Shown: piece after piece, positions 36,194 to 48,595 of the stretch
Position numbering within the stretch: position 1 is the first letter of the stretch
Layout: every line of letters begins with the position of its first letter
Assembly: GCA_000697475.1 (NCBI GenBank)
Contig: JNEU01000762.1
Location: 29,121-93,120 of the forward strand
Origin: Lichtheimia corymbifera B2541
Lineage: Eukaryota > Mucoromycota > Mucoromycetes > Mucorales > Lichtheimiaceae
Length of the DNA: 64,000 nucleotides
Direction: 5' to 3'
Notes under the pieces: generated by a model
The model's input: the letters and a program-made list of their open reading frames with translations, nothing else
Databases searched by the model: none
Told to the model about the DNA's origin: nothing
Translations under genes and position numbers: made by a program

Positions 36194-36263
36194 TGCGATA
36201 CACCATAAGGCAAAATCCACATTCATCCTTTTCTCATCTCCAATATCCAACTGTTATATCATA

Positions 36264-39200
36264 ATGGATGCTGATGGCGAGCCGATGGAAATTGATGACC
36301 AACAAGCCGAACAAGCCGCAATTGTTGAAAATAGAAATCGTATCAACGCATTTCTTGCCAATCGCCATAACGTTCGAACCGTGACCCGGAACTGCAAACT
36401 GAAAACAGTTCTTAATGATGATTATCAAGGGCTATTGGTAAGTACAATGCTCAAGTAGCTTTATGCGTAATACGAAATGTGTGACCTTTAAATCATCGCG
36501 TAGTTTCCTCTACGTACGCTAGCGGAAGACTACACAGTAGTGCGACGTGATACCTTTGACTTGGTGAACATGGACGTGCTACGTTGGATTCAAGAAGGAG
36601 CAGAAGGCACGCCGTGTCCTGACATATTGAACCAGGGTTACTGGAGGAAAGCGTTTACCTTGTGCACATTACCTCCCACCCATACCGAGGTAATCGAAGA
36701 TGAACATGCTATGTTGTTCTTTGCATTGTGTTTCTGACGTTATATATAGGAAGCTGCAGAGCCACATTTTTTGCACCTTACACAGACCTTCAATTGGTGC
36801 TTTCAGCGATCTCGGGTGCTACATCCAGATGATTTCGCAGAGGACGACCCCGATCGACCAGGTATGTAAAGAACCAGATCAAAGTTTCCTTTGAAGTAAG
36901 CTGACATGGGATGAATGATAGATATACCTCAACCACTATACAACCCCCCGAACTTCAATTCACCCACGTTGAGAAGTCGTCTTGCTGATTTATTCGCAAG
37001 AGGAGAAGCCATACCGGGTATGAGCCAAATTTGATGTTGTCTTCACCAATTGCTAACTCGAGACCAACCGCAGCAATCAAGAATCACTTAGCTCTCAACC
37101 CCCCAAAATATATGAAGCATACCTTCACGGCGTACTTTTACGATTTGCAGAATCGTATTGAGCCTAATTTGCCGCGACAGCCGCAAGCATTTGGTATATA
37201 AATTCTTGGTAGATTCAATGATACCAAAGCACTAACATTGACAAAATTATAGCGAATGCAATGGTGAGACATTTGTTGAATCACGACGATCCGGCAGATG
37301 TTGACTTTGATGAGCTACCAATTGGTCTAAGAGCTGATTTTCAGGCGTATTACCAGTACGTGTTTTCGTATCTTTGATGTGAATATATCATAACCTTCAC
37401 GTGTATTAGAAACCATTTTGAAGAATTTGAACGCTGTTTTGCTGGTTACAATCTCACTGAAGTTGGCAAGAACCCTGGGCGTCGTGTCAATGTCGCTTAC
37501 ATTCCGGGTGCATTGCGTTATCTTACTGGGATTTTGTTTTAAGAAGCGGAGCGGCTTGACAGCCAACGATGGACCGTGCTACCTGTAGGCAAGCTGCAAA
37601 TTTCATTCGTACCGATCGATATCAGAGTGCTATATTGGGTCTGCCGTCTTGCCCATGGAAATGCCTATGGAAATGAAAACATTGTATTCCAAGCTCCCCC
37701 TGCGATAATGGTAAGCCATTCTATGCGTAATGAAGCACAATCTAATTGATTGCCTTAGCGTGAAAATCCGGGACGAGGAGGAGTAATGTTTATTCCACAA
37801 AATAGCATAGCTGTAAACGCAGATCCCTTGTTAAAGGAGCAGTTCTTTGAGCAGCTTTTCAACCTCGATCCTTTGTCTAAAAGGCGAATGCGATATTCTC
37901 CAGGTATGCTGAATAAGCGAGATGTTTAAGGATGTTATTGATTCTCTGGTGTTGTTATTTGAAGAATACGTTTTCAATCCTGATGTCGAACCCATAACAT
38001 TCAAATTCTCCCTGAACACGGATGGTGTACGCGTTTGCTTCCATTTTGTCCGTGCTTTGGCCTCACTGCAGGGTGGTAAGCTATTATCCTCTTTTAATTA
38101 TTGCGTCCTTGTCTAAATCAAAACGTAATAGAACGTATGCCAGACACTTCCGCTGATGTGCGGTATTATGCAAGAGAGTTAAACCTAACAAATTGGCATC
38201 GTGGGATGTACCATTTGAACAAGGAACCAGGTGGATTGGACGCTGAGCGCTTGCAAGGAACCAGAATTGTCGGAATTGATCCTGGTAGGATAATAATGAA
38301 AGATAGTTATGTACATATTCTAATTATCCTCTACATCTCCCAGGTATAAGAGCAATAATTACAGGCACCGACACTACGCAGGATTTGGAAGTTCGACAAA
38401 CAAGACAACAACACGTTGTGCAAATCTCTAACAAGGAGTACCAGTAAGTGTCCAATGCTATGTATACTTTTCGGAAGCTATATTCACCACCTGTTTCACA
38501 GACATCGCTCGTTGTCAAATTGGATAAAACAAAAAACCTTGCACAGTCGTATTCATAGCCCAGATGAAATGGAGACGCAATATCTGGCTCTAAGTGCATT
38601 CCCCACTCGTACATGCAACTTACAAGATTTTTTGGATCACGTGCATTTAAGATCATTTCTTCATAACACGTAAGTGTAAGGGAAATTATACTGCTACTGG
38701 TAATATCAACGCCTTTATTCTTTTAGTTTGCACAATTTTGCGTGCCACTATAGGCACAGGGAGCAACGATGCACAGCATTTTCAGCACGTGTATCAGCAC
38801 AGGAATCCATAGTCAACCAAATTCTCAACATAGAAGGACCAGATGATGTACGTAAACAAGAGAAACACTTTATTATTTGATGGCTAACTTAGGTATATCT
38901 AGCTACGCGGTCTTCCTTTCAATCATCGAGATATGGGCAAAAGGCAACGCAAACTAACCAGGCGAGCAGCACGTGCCCAACGGCAACTTGTTCAAGATAC
39001 CACCATGAAAGAACCAGAGGCTGACGTCGAGACCATTGTTGCATATGGAGCTGCGCGTTTCGGTGCTACAAGTAAAAGGCACCAAGCAGTACCTGTGGAG
39101 GTAATTATTACTATGACAATCATTTTATGATTCAATACCAATTATCATTTACCATTTAGACCATCCGAGCAAGGATTGCGCGGCGTGCTCTTCTCATACT

Positions 39201-39825
39201 GATCGATGAATTTCGCACCAGCGTGACCTGTCCAGAATGTGATGGGCGTCTGCAACAATTTCGCGAGCCAGAGACGTTGGTTTGCCAACACAGGTAAGCA
39301 GTATTAATTATACGTCTGAGAAATACACGTCCTAATCAGTCGTTCACATACTTACAGCAAACAATACATCCGTGATTTTCGTAATGCTCCGGTTTATGAT
39401 GATCAAGGTCATTATATTGAAGGCACATGGACACGTGGTAAACCTCGTCAATGGTGTATGGATGAAAATGGTGAACGGCTACACTGGACCTCTATTTGTC
39501 CTGGTCGAGAACAAGTACATGATTTTCGCAACAAAGTGTATGCTTTGAAGTGGTGTCCAAACTGTCAACATGTATGTACGCTTCACGAGCATGGGACTCC
39601 ACGAGCATGGGAAGCGTGGTGTTTAACTGGATTGAATAGGTATTCGATCGCGATATTAGTGCAAGTACAAATATCCATCGCATTTTCGAACTTTACATGG
39701 CAAACGATGGCGACATTGAGTCTCGACCCGCTGCAATGAGCCGTGGACAAGTACAAGAAGTAGTTGACGAAGTTGAAGAAGAAGATGAACTCGAGACGGA
39801 TGACGACGACGAGGAGCTACTGTAA
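36264..39825 (+). pseudogene. Fanzor (eukaryotic TnpB-related RNA-guided nuclease), multi-exon, with three reading-frame lesions
   Basis: Sixteen exons by splice phase: 36264-36437, 36504-36689, 36750-36861, 36922-37017, 37074-37193, 37253-37355, 37410-37710, 37759 to about 37921, then on in the shifted frame to 38075, 38132-38284, 38344-38443, 38502-38669, 38727-38847, 38903-39100, 39160-39293, 39358-39825; about 915 codons. Diagnostic motifs: RuvC-I 'RIVGIDPGIRAIITG' across exons 9-10; the Fanzor-type 'IVAYGAARFG' block; 'LILIDEFRTSVTCPEC', which joins a RuvC strand to a zinc ribbon closed by 'WCPNC'; and a final 'FDRDISASTNI' that matches the TnpB NRDxNAAxNI signature with the last RuvC aspartate. 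An acidic tail follows. Lesions: an in-frame TAA at 37540-37542, a one-base shift near 37921-37930, and a one-base shift near 39637-39641. All splice sites remain canonical and the motifs are intact, so inactivation is recent or some lesions are assembly errors. Family members cut DNA guided by an RNA encoded at the element's 3' end. No element ends were identified. Confidence 0.85.
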
Positions 39826-41467
39826 AGCAATCAATACCCATGGTGCACAGTGAGGCGTGTATCCATATCCGTGTTATTGGGGGGTAAGTCACAACGATTT
39901 GGATCCATTGAAACTTTTTGCTGACTTCTTATGTGGGGTGCATTTGGTATGGTGCAAATAGTAAAGCCCCAGCTTTCGCCCTCTTCCAGCTGTTATATGT
40001 GACTAATGAATTGACTTAAATGACAGTCTTTTTATTATACTACTGATTAATGCACTGAAATAACGTTTTGAAGAGTGGGGTTAACAACTTACTCCAACTA
40101 GGGAGATATAGTGAGATAAGCTAAAGAGAGAGAATAACAAAAAGTCTAACGTCTATATATAATATTCTATGGAAGGTGAAACATGGGCAATAATAAAAAG
40201 TGGTCTCTTGATGGAACCGTCAAATTTAGTCACACTGGGTTTTTAAGCATTCATATCCAGCCACCAAATACAATGTCCGCTGCCATCCATCCATCCATCC
40301 GTCACAGTATATTGGATACACACTTTTAGTTGCATGAAAGATTGCTAGCCTAAACGTAGTATATATAATGAATAAATGGCTCTCTTATCATGACAAAAGT
40401 TTGATATTGTTGCACTCGTTGATGATCCATTTATCCCTTATTATCTAGCAACAACAGCTCTATGGTATCTTAAAGGTAGAAAGGATATCGAGAAGCTAAA
40501 GTGTGTTATATGAGGCACCATCAAAAAGATGAAGAGGCATCTTCTATCCGTCGTTTCATTGTATGCATACTGTAGATGATGATTGCCTTAGACATCCAGC
40601 GGGTGGTAGTACCACTCCTTGTTCCTCTCGACACCAAGACAACCGCTAAAGGATTTCAAGAAGGTGGTCAAATACCATCCGCTCATAATCATCTTGAGGT
40701 GCATTGGGCGAAAATAAACATCTATTGGTCCTTTAGAGCTTTAAAGTATATTCGTTCCACCAACAATGCATCCATAGATGTATATAATTGGATACAAGGC
40801 CTTATGCTTCAAGTCGAGCTATCAGCTTTACATCACGTGCTGTAGTTGATTGATATTCTGGCAATGGTCTTGAACATCGACGCTTTCAATGATATGTGGG
40901 GCAAGGATGACAAAAGAAGCTGGTCTCATTCTCAACGGCTTTTCCCTTCTTGCTATACCAATGTGCCCCTAACTCGTGCATCATGATGTTTGTGGTGTGA
41001 ATCAAGATAACATGGTGTGCGTGTTCATTGTAACTTTATAAGGAATCAAGATAATGGTGATTCGTTTAGAAAGAGGAGAATGAGATAGTGATAAGGGAAA
41101 CATCGATACCATTGTTTGTCGTACCATGATCATTTCTTTGTCATTTAGTATCGATACAAAGAATGCAAGTATTTAATTTGTACGTTGTTCATGGGCTGAT
41201 CGAGTGACATGCTTCAGCAAATGCTGGTTAAAAACAAGACGTAGCCATTAAAAGTTCTACCATCCAAAATCACAAGCACCCTTCTATCCACCAAGCATAC
41301 ATTATATCATTATATCAAATGACATTAGCTCATCCTCCTCTTCTTGTCTATTCCCATAACACAACCCCCAAATATATCGTGATCGTTATGCAGGATGATG
41401 AATGCCTTTATCGCAGCCAAAAGAGAGAGAGACAAAGAGTGAAAAGATGTAGTATACAATATCCGCT
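39826..41467. other. 3' flank of Fanzor and gene-poor stretch
   Basis: The first few hundred bases after the Fanzor stop are where a guide (omega) RNA would be expected. They contain GC-richer segments ('ggtgcacagtgaggcgtgt' at 39841-39859 and 'agccccagctttcgccctc' near 39965) in an A/T-rich setting, but I cannot fold them. A frame at 40576-40845 (+, 89 codons) is protein-like but unassignable. CATC repeats occur near 40284-40300. Confidence 0.35.
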
Positions 41468-42135
41468 TTAACGGTAAGACTTCTGGTAACGGGCACGGGC
41501 ACCAGGACCAGCGAACTAGATACAAACAAAGAGTTAATATACAATGCATTCATTGGATGAAGAAGAATAAAGAAACTGACCTTCTTGGGCTCGCAACGAC
41601 GGGGATCAGCGACGAGCAAGGTACGGTCATATTGGACAAGGGTCTCCTTGATCTCCTTCTTGGAAGCTTCATCAACAAACTTTTGGTAGAAGGCAACGAT
41701 GGCCTTGGCAAGAGCTTGACGGAGAGCGTAAACTTGGGAGGTAACACCACCACCCTTGACACGAAGACGGATATCAACGTTGGCGAAACGCTCCTCACCA
41801 AGGAGAAGGACGACTTCGTAAACCTTGAACTTCAAGATCTCGGGTTCCAAGAGCTCAAGAGGAGAGCCATTGACGCGGATGAGACCACGTCCACGCTTGC
41901 AGTGGGCAACAGCAGTGGCGGTTTTCTATTTGAAATGGGGAGAATCGAATGCATGAGTATGAGTATGAGTATGAGTATATATCGCACACACACATCCACT
42001 TGACAATGCCATGTCATCCATCTCTTTGCTTTTTCAATCCATCCATTTCATCCCTATCTCTAATCCATTCATCCATTCACTCTCATCATCCGTTCATGTA
42101 CGCACCTTGCGACCAAAAGTCTGGACAGCTTCCAT
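41468..42135 (-). CDS. RPS16: 40S ribosomal protein S16 (uS9)
   Basis: Three exons on the minus strand: 42135-42106, 41925-41581, 41515-41468, giving 140 aa (family 140-146). It starts [10 protein letters not shown] and reads '[19 protein letters not shown]', '[21 protein letters not shown]' and the universal C-terminal '[11 protein letters not shown]', which contacts the P-site tRNA in the small subunit. Strong codon bias fits high expression. The first intron sits ten codons in, as is common in fungal ribosomal protein genes, and carries a GAGTAT-type simple repeat near its 3' end. Divergent from BRF1. Confidence 0.97.
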
Positions 42136-42947
42136 GTTGGCTAGTGATTCGGAAAGGAGGGTATCAAGGAAGCTGCCCGCTCGCATTTTTGGAGGTTGCT
42201 TCCTGCCCCGCCGGTCACACAAAACACCACTGCTTGGCCACTCGTTCGTTTTCTCTCCCGCTGCACAATAAAGTCCCCATACAACAATTCCATTACATAT
42301 AGTTGCTATGGAAACCAATGCCATGATAAAAGGATAATGCATACTAAATCAAAGAGAATATGCACAATACCATGGACATAATACCATACCCTTCACAAAG
42401 GAACACATCATACACCTTTGCATAAACCTGCGTATCCATCCACCCTGTTTCTTTCAACACGAAGACCAGGAACCAACATACCATAGTATTCTAGGTTCTG
42501 GTCCTAATAAAGTCGGCTTGATTAGATAGTTGCATGACATCGCTAAATCCAATTTAAGATAACCTGGGATGAAAAGCTGTTGCGGCTACTTGAAAATTGA
42601 ATTAAGCTCTCGATTGCTATGCGACGCGGCCTAGTGATACTTTCTTTCTCTGACAAGTAGACAGTATATCAACCACAACCCTCTTTTGTCGTTATGCATT
42701 TTGTATCAACTTGACGTTGTATCAATCATCGCTTCCATACTTACGGGGAGGATGATAGTATTTATATCTCTCACAGGTGATATCCTTCATTCTAGGTGGA
42801 TATGTTCCACACATATATCGATGTTGATTGGAAGGTTCTGCGTGTCTGTCATTGTAGGTCTTAAACAGATAACCCCATTTCCCGCTCCAATCCTTGTTTT
42901 TCCTCCCCTCCTTTACACCTTACACACACGCCCTTTCCCCTATCACT
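42136..42947. promoter_or_regulatory. shared divergent promoter region, RPS16 and BRF1
   Basis: About 810 bp between the start codons of a ribosomal protein gene and a Pol III initiation factor gene, both tied to growth rate. Long pyrimidine tracts precede each start. No other gene seen. Confidence 0.45.
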
Positions 42948-45313
42948 ATGCGATGTCGTTGTGGATCAAGCAAAGTTGAAACCGAAGCTTCCTCGGGTAC
43001 CACCTTTTGTGTGGCATGCGGTGAAGTAAGTTGAATGACCCTTCATGGGAACGTATACTCCAAACAATGGACTGATTCATATGCTCATTATCCATTAGGT
43101 GTTGGAAGAGAACACGATCGTTGCCGAGGTTACTTTCCAAGAGCTTAGTGGTGGTAAAACTGTACTTTCTGGCTCATTTGCAGGCGAATCTGGTACGTTG
43201 TTTTATTGACCATTCCAGTTTTTAGCATATCTACTAAACACTTTTTTTTTCCCTATAGGTCGCATTGCAAGTAGTGGTCCATTTGGACGTGGCCGTGGTA
43301 GAGAAGGCCAAGAACAGGCTATGGAAAATGGTACGTTTGACCAAGCAACTCAATATACCATGTTACTAATAGTTGTCTATATAAAAGGTCGACTCAAGAT
43401 CGCTCATATGGCACACGCTATCAACCTCCCCGAACGTTACCGTGAAGCAGCACAACGCTATTACAACCTTGCTGTTGTGAATCGATTTACGCGAGGCAGA
43501 AGATCTGAACATGTGGCAGCCGTTTGCTTATATATCGTTTGTCGTGACGAAAAGAGCTCGCAAATGTTGATTGACTTTTCTGATGTGTTGCAGGTAAGTC
43601 CGTATGCAACATATTATTATGCAACATGATTATATAACCATACACTATTAAATAGGTCAACGTCTTTGTTCTTGGTTCAACATTCCTGAAACTTGTTCGC
43701 ACGCTCAATCTCAAACTACCACTTATTGATCCATCGATTTACATTTCTCGATTTGCCGCAGCACTTGATTTTGGTGAATACACACAGCGTGTGGCACAGG
43801 ATGCGGTACGCCTTGTACAACGTATGGATCGTGATTGGATTCGCACGGGTCGTCGTCCTTCCGGTATCTGTGGTGCTTGCTTGCTGATTGCTGCACGAAT
43901 GAACGGTTTCCGACGTACAACAAGGGAAATGATCTATGTCGTACGAGTAGCGGAAATTACTATTCATGCCAGGTAAGTTGATATGTTTATATAAAATGCA
44001 TCCTCTAACATATATGCATGATATTAGATTGAAAGAATTCGCTCAAACCGAATCAGCCAGACTCTCTGTGCGTGATTTCCGAACCATGTGGCTAGAAAAA
44101 GAAGCCGATCCACCTTCGTTTATTCGAGCACGAGCTGAAACACCAAAGAAGAAAAAGAAACACTTTGGCGGTATCTTGTTGGATGACATTGAGACGGATT
44201 ATGAAGACAATGATGAAGACGATGAGGAACAACAAATACCACGACGACAACCTACTGTGGTGGCTGCAAGCCCAATGACAGCACCCATGACACCCATGAC
44301 AGCACCCGGCTCACCAGCACTGACTTCATCACCTCCCGCAGCCACCGCTACTACACCTATGGCTGCACCAGAAGATACCCAAGCTACCCTTGTACCTGAT
44401 TTTCAAGCGCCTGGTGATACACAAGCAACCATGGTCAATCCATCATTAGAGGAACAAGTCGAGGAGTTAGAAAAGGAGGTGGAAGGCTGGATGAAGACGG
44501 CTGATTTTGTGGAAAATTCAGAAGCTTTTGGTAAGCATAAAGAGGGAGGGAAATATATCATGGACATTTCTTTTTGCTCATCATCAATTTTATAGCAACC
44601 GAAAGGAAGGAAAAGATAGCACAAGAAGAGGAGGATTCAAGATTATCTGATGTGGATGATGAGGAAATTGAAGCTATGCTCTTAACACCTGAAGAAGTCC
44701 GTTTAAAGACAATGATTTGGTATACCGAGAACAAGGAATATCTTGCGGAGATGAAAGCACGAGCAGAAAAGCTGGCGATGGATCGACAAAATGGTGTCAT
44801 TTCAAAGAAAGGAGTAAGTTTTAGTTTTTATATGCGAAGTCATATTGGATCATTAACATGTCTTTTTAGAAACATGCACGGAAACGAAAGTTGCCTGCTG
44901 CTGAAAGTCCCGCGGAAGCTGCCAAGCAACTTGTACAGACGAGAAAGTTCTCAAAGAAAATCAACCAAGATGTATTTGATGGCATGTTTGAATCACCCGA
45001 GTCGATTGAAAAGATCAAGGAACTTGACAAGCTCAAGGAGGTCATGCGTAGTGCTGGTATCGATGAGAACACTGGCGATTACTCTGGCTATGAGGTTGTG
45101 GAGGAATCCGGTGATACATTAACGACCAAGAAACAAAAGACGGGTGACGATGGCAAAGCAGCCGAAGCTGTAGATCAAGAAGACGAGGATGAAGATGATG
45201 AGGATATTGATCCAGATGATATGGCAGACGATGAACGCCTCATGATGGAAGGACGTCGGGCTATGGGCTGGGCCGATGATGTTGATGAAGATGATTATTA
45301 CGATTATGATTGA
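42948..45313 (+). CDS. BRF1: RNA polymerase III initiation factor TFIIIB subunit Brf1
   Basis: Eight exons: 42948-43025, 43099-43192, 43259-43330, 43388-43593, 43656-43972, 44028-44530, 44596-44813, 44870-45313, giving 643 aa. The N-terminal TFIIB-type zinc ribbon is 'CRCGSSKVETEASSGTTFCVACGE'. Two cyclin repeats follow: 'LPERYREAAQRYYNLAVVNRFTRGR...HVAAVCLYIVCR' and 'DWIRTGRRPSGICGACLLIAARMNGFRRT'. The C-terminal half is acidic and Ala/Thr/Pro-rich and includes the Brf1 homology region 'RKFSKKINQDVFDGMFESPE', used to bind TBP and Bdp1. The protein recruits Pol III to tRNA and 5S genes. All phases agree. Confidence 0.95.
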
Positions 45314-45553
45314 TCACCGTTCGCTTATTCTCATTATATAATATCTCCCTCTCTTTCTCCCTTTGTTTTTTTCCTTCTACCCTCTTATGTGCATAACGTA
45401 TTCCCATCATCCAACCCCCAACCTTTGCATAGTGTACAAAACTGTTCTTTTGGCATTTGATAAAATCTACTTTATTTTCGCATTGTGGCTTTGCATGTCT
45501 GACAACTTGCTACTCGGTGCTTCCCTTATCGTTGAACCGTTTGGACACTTTTG

Positions 45554-47675
45554 ATGGGCATTTATGGATTGGCTGCATTCGTACACGAGCACTCTACGCT
45601 AGGAGACCAAAAGACATGGACCGTGGGTGACGCAGCAAAACCACCAGCCGAGCATTTCATTATCGACGGCAATGCATTCACTTATCACTATGCAATGCAA
45701 TCACGAGCTGACTGGATTCATGGAGGTAGGCAACTGCATGCAAGTTATTGAGAGTGGGGGAGGATATGAGCTAATACAAGTATTCTTATACAAAGGTCAA
45801 TACAGTGTGGTTGCGAAGGCTATACAAGATGATGTCTTGGTGCTACAAGGAGCCGGGATCCAATTGACAGTGTTGTTTGACGGAGCTGTACCGCATGATA
45901 AGCAACGAACACGTCTCAAACGATACGCAACCTACCTCGAGCGAGCATCCATGACTTTATCGCATCTTGATCATATCAACAGCGCATTACGCCAATCCAA
46001 AATGGGTGATGATTTGCCAATCCCTAGCGACTTTTTCCTGCTTCCGCCATTGATGTTGGATGTGTGCGTACAAGCATTACAGGAGATGAAGGTTGAAACC
46101 ATTGTCTGTGCGGATGAAGCGGATGGTCAAGTAGCAACAATGGCTGAATTACGCAATGGTTATATGGTGTCCAAGGATTCGGATATGCATGTGTATCCTC
46201 GCGCTGGCAAAGGCTATATACCCCTTGGTTCCTTGAATATCCGCAATGACATGGTCTCTGCCACAGCGTATCATCCAAAGGCACTCGCATCGCTACTTGA
46301 TCTCAAGATTGATCTTTTACCTCTCTTTGGGACTCTGTTGGGCAATGATTATCTTGACACGAAGCTGGTGCGTGATCCCATTACCGAGTGGTGCTCGTCA
46401 CGAGGACTCCAATGCAAGAGCAAGACGGTTTATTGGCCCAAGATTGTGGGGGAATTCTTGCGTAAGATCGTTGGACATCAAGAGCTGGACAGCAATACCA
46501 TCAACGTGGTTCTCAAGGAGTTGAATGGCATGATCAAAGGAAACGGAGTGGATCATAACGTTGTTATCGAGTCTGTACGACGTTACGATGCAGAAAGTGT
46601 GCTCTTGGAGAAGGATTCTACATCTGCCGATGACAACAAGGGAAATATGAAACACGCCAGTCGTGCTATTACGGATATCAGTTTGACGCACACCTTTTGG
46701 GCACCGATATTTTTGGAAGATTTACAACAGCCATCGAGTTGGCTAGTGAGTCGACGATTGCGGCAACATGTTTATACAGCACTATTGAAATCAGATACAT
46801 TGCCAATCATACGGGAATATATTCGGGAGAAACGCCATTTAAGTGAAGACATGGTCGAATGCGACGTCACGTGCAACAGCAGTGGGGATGGTTTCACACA
46901 GTTTACTCAGTTACATCATACGGATCCAACGCTACTTGCTGAGCTTGATCGCTATTGGTGGCCACTGGTTTTATGTTTACGATGTTTGATCTACGATTTG
47001 GCTTATCATCATGGGAACAATAACAGTAACCGGATTAAGGATCACGAGGTGATTGGCCTCTTGGCTGGTGGCTTTGCCTCATTATTGCACAAGACGGATG
47101 GCCCAAGCGCACTAACCAAACTACCCACCATCAAGCGAGGAGCATTACACCTTACAGCACAATTCCAAAGTATCGTTTTCTGCTCTCATCTGTTGGGACA
47201 AGCATTGGATGTACGGCATTTGGAACAAGAAGGAATGTTGATCAACATGTACGATGGTATACGCATGCATCATTATTTGCAATTGGCAAGACGAGGTGCC
47301 AGTGTTGAACGCATGCTGGGATCAAAGTTGGGAGGAGACAAACATCAGCTGTTCTGGAACCTATATCGGGCTGTTATAGCAAAAATGGAGCAAAATGTGG
47401 AGACCATATTTGATTACAAAATTCCGCCCACGTGGTCAAAGGAGGCTACTGTCAAAGGCACAGCACCATCGTCATCATCGACTAAAAAGAACGTCAAAAA
47501 GCGGAGCGGCAATAATAGTCCTCATGCAACATCCACTGGTGCAAGAGGAGGAGGAGTCAAAGCGAAACGGGTGGCTACCGATCGGCCGACATCATCAAGA
47601 CCAACCACAACCAAGGGTGCTAATATCTTTGATGTGCTTGCATTTGGTTGCAGCTTTGATGATGATGACGAATAG
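45554..47675 (+). CDS. Asteroid-type XPG/FEN-like nuclease-fold protein
   Basis: Two exons, 45554-45725 and 45796-47675, giving 683 aa, near the size of human ASTE1. The start MGIYGLAAFVHEH and 'FIIDGNAFTYHY' correspond to the XPG N-domain, and 'VLFDGAVPHDKQ', 'IVCADEADGQVATMA' and 'GYMVSKDSDMHVY' form the XPG internal region carrying the acidic metal-site residues in the Asteroid arrangement. The C-terminus is low-complexity and basic (KRSGNNSPHATS), then acidic. ASTE1 acts as a structure-specific nuclease in DNA-end processing in vertebrates; the fungal role is inferred. It starts 240 bp after the BRF1 stop on the same strand. Confidence 0.85.
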
Positions 47676-48595
47676 ATTATATTAGATTCCCATTTTGGTT
47701 TCGGAAATGGATCCTCCGGTGTAATAGTTATTATTCTCCCCCTTTATCAACAATGAAGCCTATTGATTCATGCATTCATATGCTAATGAGAGTAGTCGAA
47801 TGTTCTATTGTACCCATCCTTTTGGAGAAAAATACCACGAGATATAATAAAAATTATAACTCAAGGTGCACAGATCAAGGAATTGGGGAATGTTCTATGC
47901 GTTGTGTAATGTGTGTACAGCAGACCGTGCGTGTGTACATGGCATCGGATACCTGGCACAGTTAACATGCGTGATAGCAGTAGTAGCCAGTATAGGCTAC
48001 CTATGCCCTGCTGATGCTGCATTCCGTTTCGCCGGTTTCGAGTGTTACGATTTCTGATTGGGCAAAGGTGCACGCACGTTGGCATAACAATTGGCTGTGA
48101 TTGAATGCAGAAGGTAAAATGGACAAAGGCTGTGTCACCACACCCCAAAGTTTTGCACTAAGGGAAAAAATCCAAATATGCCATGTCACGACACATGCCA
48201 TAAACAACCAGTAGGTGGGATTTCCAGACCGGCAATGTGTTTTATTCACTTTTTAACTATTACCAGTGAATAGAATTGACAGGGACAATGAGGATGATTT
48301 ACCATGACAATGCGGAGTGTATAGGTCTGGATCTCGATTATGCTGAATAAGCTGCCGCTGTGGCCCTGGCCCCTCCCCCAGGCACGCGAAACAAACGTAC
48401 GCACGACCATCATCACAGCTCTAAAATGTGCAAGTCAAGTATCGGAATGGTGAAGTTTCAAGTCTTCCTAAAATTCCACCCCAACTGGATTTGAAATGAC
48501 ACGCAATTTGCGCGCAAAGTAAAAAAGAGGTCGACTAAACGGATACACACATACACCTTCCTTTTTCTCTCTCTTTGTCCTCATTCACTACTGCA
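47676..48595. promoter_or_regulatory. intergenic region upstream of heat shock factor
   Basis: No gene seen. A candidate heat shock element occurs at 48452-48468, where GAAGTTTC (an inverted GAA/TTC pair) is followed by a TTCC, about 130 bp before the HSF start. CT-rich tract just before the ATG. Confidence 0.4.

Noticed and set aside
37508..37543. A 36-nt intron removing the Fanzor stop codon
   Set aside because: GT and AG are present and phase is kept, but other introns here are about 45 nt or longer and no donor consensus is seen (GTGCAT). A nonsense mutation is simpler.
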